DNA of 10,477 bases. Source: ZLKRG08 sp046094385 (lineage in GTDB: Bacteria; Actinomycetota; Actinomycetes; Nanopelagicales; Nanopelagicaceae). Both the position numbers and the translations under genes were made by a program. Below the pieces are notes generated by a model that worked only from the letters and a program-made list of their open reading frames with translations, made no database searches and was not told the origin of the DNA. Of the stretch, positions 7,321 through 10,477 are shown piece after piece. The stretch spans positions 1 through 10,477 of the forward strand of contig JBJTHJ010000093.1 in assembly GCA_046094385.1 (NCBI GenBank), written 5' to 3'. The first letter of the stretch is position 1. Every line of letters begins with the position of its first letter.

Positions 7321-9143
7321 TGAGTACTCCCGTAATTCGTCTAGTCACATGTGGAAGCGTTGATGATGGAAAGAGTACTTTGATTGGAAGGTTGTTGGTT
7401 GAGACCGATAGCGTTCCACACGACACTATAAATTCAACTAAAAAGATTCGCAGAAGTGGTTCAACTATCCCAGCTGGTGAAATCGATTTCAGCCTATTAA
7501 CTGATGGTTTAGAGGCTGAACGTGAACAAGGGATTACCATAGACGTGGCATATCGTTCAATGTCTCTATTAAATGGCGAACGCTTGATTATCTCCGACGC
7601 CCCAGGACATGAGCAGTACACCAGGAATATGGTGGTTGCAGCTTCCAGGGCTGATGTTGGTTTGGTGCTTATCGATGCCACAAAAGGTGTTCGTACTCAA
7701 ACTTTACGCCATTTAACTATCTGTGAGTTGATGGGCGTAAGTCGAATAATAGTAGCCATAAATAAATTGGATGCGATGGAATATGCCAAATCAGTATTCG
7801 ATGAAATCAAAACCGAAATCCAAAAGACCATAGAACGCCTGGCTCTTAAAGATGTAGTGATAATTCCACTTAGCGCTTTGGCTGGCGACAATGTGGTTTA
7901 TCGAACTGAAGCCATGCCTTGGTATTCCGGTCCGACACTTCAAGAAGCGATTCAATCCTGGAAGCCGGCAATCAAAGATGGGGCTAGCGCGCTGCTGCGT
8001 GCACAATCGATTATCCGTGCTGATGACTTCAGGGGTGTGGCAACCACCGTTCACTCTGGCGCTATCAAAAAAGGTGGCGAAATCACAATCTTTCCAAGTA
8101 ACAAGAGAGCAAAGATCGCCAAGATTATTACTTTTGAAGAGGAGCTAGATAGCGCATCTGAATTTCAAACTGTGACCTTGGTGCTAGAACCTGAAGTTGA
8201 TGTAGCCCGTGGCGATGTTCTCTCTAATGATGCTTCCCAGTTAATTGCGGCTGATAGATTTTCAGCGCATATAGTCTGGTTGGATGAAGAGCCTTTAATA
8301 CATAGCCGCTCTTACCTGTTGCAATCTGGACCTGCCACATCTCCTGCAATGATCACAAAAATTAAACATCGATTGGATGTTAATACTGGTCAGCATGTAT
8401 CAGCCGATACTCTCGAGATGAACGACATTGGAGATGTGGAGATCGCTACCGATATTCCAATGGTTTTGAAGCCTTACTCGGAGTCGCGCGAATTTGGTAA
8501 TTTCATTGTGGTAGATCGCTTGACTCTACGAACCGTTGGCGCTGGAATGATTCGCCATCAACTTCGAAGAGCCACCAATATTCATCAGCAAAATTATGAG
8601 TTAGATAAGACCCAACGAAGTGCCCAGAAGAATCAGAAGGCGCGAGTCATTTGGTTAACTGGACTCTCTGGCTCAGGAAAGTCGACTATTGCTAATGCTT
8701 TAGAGAAAGCGCTTTTTGCAAATGGTGCGCATAGTTATGTACTTGATGGAGACAATTTACGATTAGGCCTGAACATGGATCTGGGATTTACACCCGAAGA
8801 TCGTGCTGAGAATGTGCGCCGAGTATCAGAAGTGGCAAAGATCTTGGTTGATGCTGGCCTAATTGTGATTACTGCTCTAGTTAGTCCATTTGAGACTGAT
8901 AGAAATCGAGCTAAGTCCATCTTTGAAACTGGCGAATTCTTGGAAGTTTATGTAAATACTCCAGTGGAAGTATGCCAATCAAGAGATCCAAAAGGTCTTT
9001 ACAAAAAATCTGCGGCAGGTGAAATTCCTAATTTCACAGGAGTCGGGCAAGATTACGAAATCCCAACTAACCCAGATATAGTTTTGGATGGCACCGCGTC
9101 GGTTGACGAGAATGTAAATTTAATTCTCAAGCAGATTCTTTAA
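7320..9143 (+). CDS. cysNC: Bifunctional sulfate adenylyltransferase subunit 1 / adenylylsulfate kinase
   Basis: This 607-residue fusion is full length. Residues 1 to about 420 are CysN, an EF-Tu-like GTPase that drives APS formation by CysD: G1 loop GSVDDGKST (12-20), GITID (71-75), DAPGHEQY (93-100), NKLD (148-151) and SAL (185-187), then two beta-barrel domains. A polar linker (about 421-441) leads to the APS kinase CysC: Walker A GLSGSGKST (448-456), LDGDNLRLGLNMDLGF (475-490), DRAENVRRV (494-502), VSPF (521-524), and DPKGLYKKSAAGEIPNFTG (556-574). Both halves look intact, so the product should phosphorylate APS to PAPS, the donor needed by the sulfotransferase two genes upstream. CysN-CysC fusion is known from mycobacteria and other bacteria. 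The stop overlaps that of the convergent regulator by four bases, leaving no room for a terminator. Confidence 0.97.
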   Translation: MSTPVIRLVTCGSVDDGKSTLIGRLLVETDSVPHDTINSTKKIRRSGSTIPAGEIDFSLLTDGLEAEREQGITIDVAYRSMSLLNGERLIISDAPGHEQYTRNMVVAASRADVGLVLIDATKGVRTQTLRHLTICELMGVSRIIVAINKLDAMEYAKSVFDEIKTEIQKTIERLALKDVVIIPLSALAGDNVVYRTEAMPWYSGPTLQEAIQSWKPAIKDGASALLRAQSIIRADDFRGVATTVHSGAIKKGGEITIFPSNKRAKIAKIITFEEELDSASEFQTVTLVLEPEVDVARGDVLSNDASQLIAADRFSAHIVWLDEEPLIHSRSYLLQSGPATSPAMITKIKHRLDVNTGQHVSADTLEMNDIGDVEIATDIPMVLKPYSESREFGNFIVVDRLTLRTVGAGMIRHQLRRATNIHQQNYELDKTQRSAQKNQKARVIWLTGLSGSGKSTIANALEKALFANGAHSYVLDGDNLRLGLNMDLGFTPEDRAENVRRVSEVAKILVDAGLIVITALVSPFETDRNRAKSIFETGEFLEVYVNTPVEVCQSRDPKGLYKKSAAGEIPNFTGVGQDYEIPTNPDIVLDGTASVDENVNLILKQIL

Positions 9144-9607
9144 CGCCTACTCCAAGCTCCTGGTTGAGAAATTGACTTCGATATATTACTTGGCATCTTT
9201 CCACTTAAAACTTCTGCCAAAGTCACCTCTTCAAGTACGGCTCTAAGCGAGCTGCGCACTGCAATCCAAACATCCGTTAAATGTTTAGCGCTACCTAAAT
9301 ACTTCAAGCTTTCAGGTCGTTCACCTTTCACAGCGGCGAGTGGGCCATCTATAGCACGTATAACATCAGCCACCGTTATTTTATTTGGATTTAGCGATAA
9401 TTTATGTCCACCATTTAAACCACGTCTACTCTCAACAATCATCGCCTCTTTCAACTTTCTAATAAGGGCTTCAAGAAATTTTGTGGGTATTTTTTGAGCT
9501 GTAGCGATCTCTTGAGTTGTCGCCAATCGCTCTGGGTCTTGGGTATAAAGCTTCGCTAACTCGAGGGCGGCGCGAATTCCATAGTCACTAGCTGCCGATA
9601 TATTCAT
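9140..9607 (-). CDS. Rrf2-family transcriptional regulator, cysteine-free
   Basis: A 155-residue winged helix-turn-helix protein starting MNISAASDYGIRAALELA, the typical Rrf2 opening. The HTH covers about 31-60 (TTQEIATAQKIPTKFLEAL, then IRKLKEA) with the wing RRGLNGGHKLS at 61-71, and ADVIRAIDGPL (80-90) leads into the dimer helix. I start it at 9607: GGAG lies six bases upstream, and family proteins begin at this Met; an ATG 21 bases earlier (9628) would add an atypical heptapeptide. There is no cysteine anywhere, so it cannot hold the three-cysteine Fe-S cluster of IscR or NsrR, and resembles CymR-type members in that respect. CymR represses sulfur and cysteine genes in Firmicutes, and the neighbours here are sulfur genes, so control of sulfate activation and the adjacent transporter is a fair inference. 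It is convergent with cysNC and divergent from the binding protein. Confidence 0.88.
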   Translation of the reverse strand: MNISAASDYGIRAALELAKLYTQDPERLATTQEIATAQKIPTKFLEALIRKLKEAMIVESRRGLNGGHKLSLNPNKITVADVIRAIDGPLAAVKGERPESLKYLGSAKHLTDVWIAVRSSLRAVLEEVTLAEVLSGKMPSNISKSISQPGAWSRR

Positions 9608-9613
9608 AAAACG

Positions 9614-9617
9614 CTCC
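9614..9617 (-). promoter_or_regulatory. Ribosome binding site deciding the Rrf2 regulator start
   Basis: GGAG on the minus strand lies six bases before the ATG at 9607. It overlaps the codons following a more upstream in-frame ATG (9628), which argues that 9607 is the true start. Confidence 0.7.
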
Positions 9618-9648
9618 ATCCAAAGCAAGACAAATTCGATTCGATGTA

Positions 9649-9664
9649 GTAAAGTATACTAAAC
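9649..9664. promoter_or_regulatory. Palindromic site with two-way -10 box, candidate Rrf2 operator
   Basis: GTAAAGTATACTAAAC is symmetrical at 12 of 16 positions (GT..AGTATACT..AC) around a perfect 8-base core AGTATACT. The core holds TATACT on both strands (9655-9660 plus, 9658-9653 minus), a good TANNNT -10 box for each direction. It sits between the divergent regulator and binding-protein genes, so a dimeric Rrf2 repressor bound here would block both. No clear -35 is visible on either strand. The identity of the bound protein is inferred. Confidence 0.5.
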
Positions 9665-9676
9665 TGATAGGGAATT

Positions 9677-9682
9677 AAGGGG
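9677..9682 (+). promoter_or_regulatory. Ribosome binding site of the ABC binding protein
   Basis: AAGGGG lies nine bases before the TTG at 9692. An in-frame TAG immediately precedes this TTG (9689-9691), so translation cannot start further upstream. Confidence 0.65.
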
Positions 9683-9691
9683 TTGATTTAG

Positions 9692-10477
9692 TTGAAGAAG
9701 TTAATTTCAAGTTTAATAATCGTGGTGCTTGGCTTTTCAGTTATGAGTAGCTCTGCATTTGCCGCCACCAAGAAGAAACCAGCAGTTGCGCCCACCATTC
9801 GAATCGGCTTCTTCGCTAACGTCACCCACTCCCCAGCATTGGTGGCACAAGAGCTTGGACTCTTTGAAAAATACTTAAGTAAAGATAAGACCAAAGTTGA
9901 ATTTGTAGCTTTTAATGCCGGCCCGGCAGCAGTCGAGGCCATGAAGGCAGGTGCAATCGATGTCACTTATATCGGACCAAACCCTGCCATCAATGCCTTT
10001 GCCAGTACCCGAGGCAAATTGATCAAAATTATCTCTGGTTCAACTTCTGGTGGCGCAGAATTTGTAGTCAAACCCAGTATTCAGACTGTTGATGATATAA
10101 AGGGCAAGAAGTTTGCCACTCCCCAATTAGGTAATACTCAAGATGTGGCACTTAGGTCTTGGTTAAAATCTAAAGATCTAACGACTAGCGTTGTCGGCAG
10201 TGGCGATGTCACAGTTATCCCAACTGAAAATGCCCAAACTCTAGCGCTATTTCAACGTGGAGATATCGACGGGGCATGGTTACCAGAACCTTGGAGTACG
10301 CGGTTAGTGCTTGAAGCAGGTGCAAAAGTTTTCCTTGACGAGAAAACTCTCTGGCCAAAGGGTGAGTTTGTCACTACCCATATAATTTCAAGCTCTGACT
10401 ATTTAAAGAAATATCCCGGCACCATTCAATCTCTCTTGAATGCCCACTTTGATGCCATAACTTACATAAATAAGAAT
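9692..10477 (+). CDS. ABC-transporter substrate-binding protein, NMT1/SsuA-like, 3' end outside window
   Basis: The first 262 codons are present and the frame is open to the right edge. A TTG start follows a good ribosome site and an in-frame stop. The N-terminus is a Sec signal peptide: KK, a hydrophobic core (about 4-18), and a probable cut after AFA (22-24); there is no lipobox cysteine. The mature part begins with IRIGFFANVTHSPALVAQ (37-54) and has FNAGPAAVEAMKAGAIDVTYIGP, spanning two short strands near 76-98, and GAWLPEPW near 195-202, typical of NitT/TauT/SsuA periplasmic binding proteins. Such proteins bind nitrate, taurine, alkanesulfonates or sulfate-like anions. In Streptomyces a similar lipoprotein gene follows cysD-cysN, as I recall, so a sulfur source is the likely ligand, but specificity is not readable. 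Permease and ATPase genes would be expected to the right. Confidence 0.88.
   Translation, partial: MKKLISSLIIVVLGFSVMSSSAFAATKKKPAVAPTIRIGFFANVTHSPALVAQELGLFEKYLSKDKTKVEFVAFNAGPAAVEAMKAGAIDVTYIGPNPAINAFASTRGKLIKIISGSTSGGAEFVVKPSIQTVDDIKGKKFATPQLGNTQDVALRSWLKSKDLTTSVVGSGDVTVIPTENAQTLALFQRGDIDGAWLPEPWSTRLVLEAGAKVFLDEKTLWPKGEFVTTHIISSSDYLKKYPGTIQSLLNAHFDAITYINKN

Noticed and set aside
7235..7681. 148-codon open frame on the minus strand over the cysD/cysNC junction
   Set aside because: It lies wholly antisense to two strongly conserved genes, has no ribosome site or family resemblance, and is a shadow of their codon pattern.
8880..8895. Glu in place of the more usual residue after VSPF in the APS kinase domain, as a sign of lost activity
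   Set aside because: This position varies among known APS kinases, and the Walker A, the DGDN segment and the DPKGLYKKSAAGEIPNFTG region are all intact.
9688..9966. 92-codon open frame on the minus strand upstream of the Rrf2 gene
   Set aside because: It is antisense to the signal peptide and conserved start of the binding protein, which has clear family motifs and its own ribosome site.
1..10477. CRISPR array, insertion sequence or transposase
   Set aside because: No regularly spaced long repeats, no transposase-like frame and no terminal inverted repeats of insertion-sequence type were seen.

Overview
The window suggests a small-genome, moderately AT-rich actinobacterium. A planktonic freshwater lineage such as the Nanopelagicales is a guess, not shown. 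Reasons: an adrenodoxin-reductase-type FprA, a CysD plus fused CysN-CysC, a tRNA without encoded CCA, GTG/TTG starts, TANNNT boxes placed for leaderless transcripts, and very tight packing (4-base ATGA overlaps, a TAATG junction, overlapping convergent stops).

Layout. Bases 1-168 hold the last 55 codons of an Mrr-type restriction endonuclease (+). Bases 169-401 hold no gene, only an inverted repeat and a short tandem repeat. A tRNA-Arg(ACG) lies on the minus strand at 402-474. From 5494 down to 507 runs one minus-strand operon: GT2 glycosyltransferase, larger GT2 glycosyltransferase, MurG-like GT-B glycosyltransferase, FprA. A 39-base divergent promoter region (5495-5533) separates it from a plus-strand operon: sulfotransferase, cysD, cysNC (5534-9143). 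The latter meets, tail to tail, an Rrf2-family regulator (9607-9140). That regulator is divergent from an exported NMT1/SsuA-like ABC-transporter binding protein that runs off the right edge.

How the genes may work together. CysD and the CysN domain make APS from sulfate and ATP, and the fused CysC domain makes PAPS. The sulfotransferase that opens the same operon, overlapping cysD by four bases, has a recognisable PAPS-binding loop. The three divergent glycosyltransferases could build the acceptor. The simplest reading is a sulfated surface-glycan locus that carries its own PAPS supply. FprA, CysDN, the Rrf2 regulator and the binding protein are typical members of actinobacterial sulfate-assimilation loci, so the glycan/sulfotransferase module seems to sit inside such a locus. 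No sulfite reductase or PAPS/APS reductase is present in the window. The sulfated product itself is inference.
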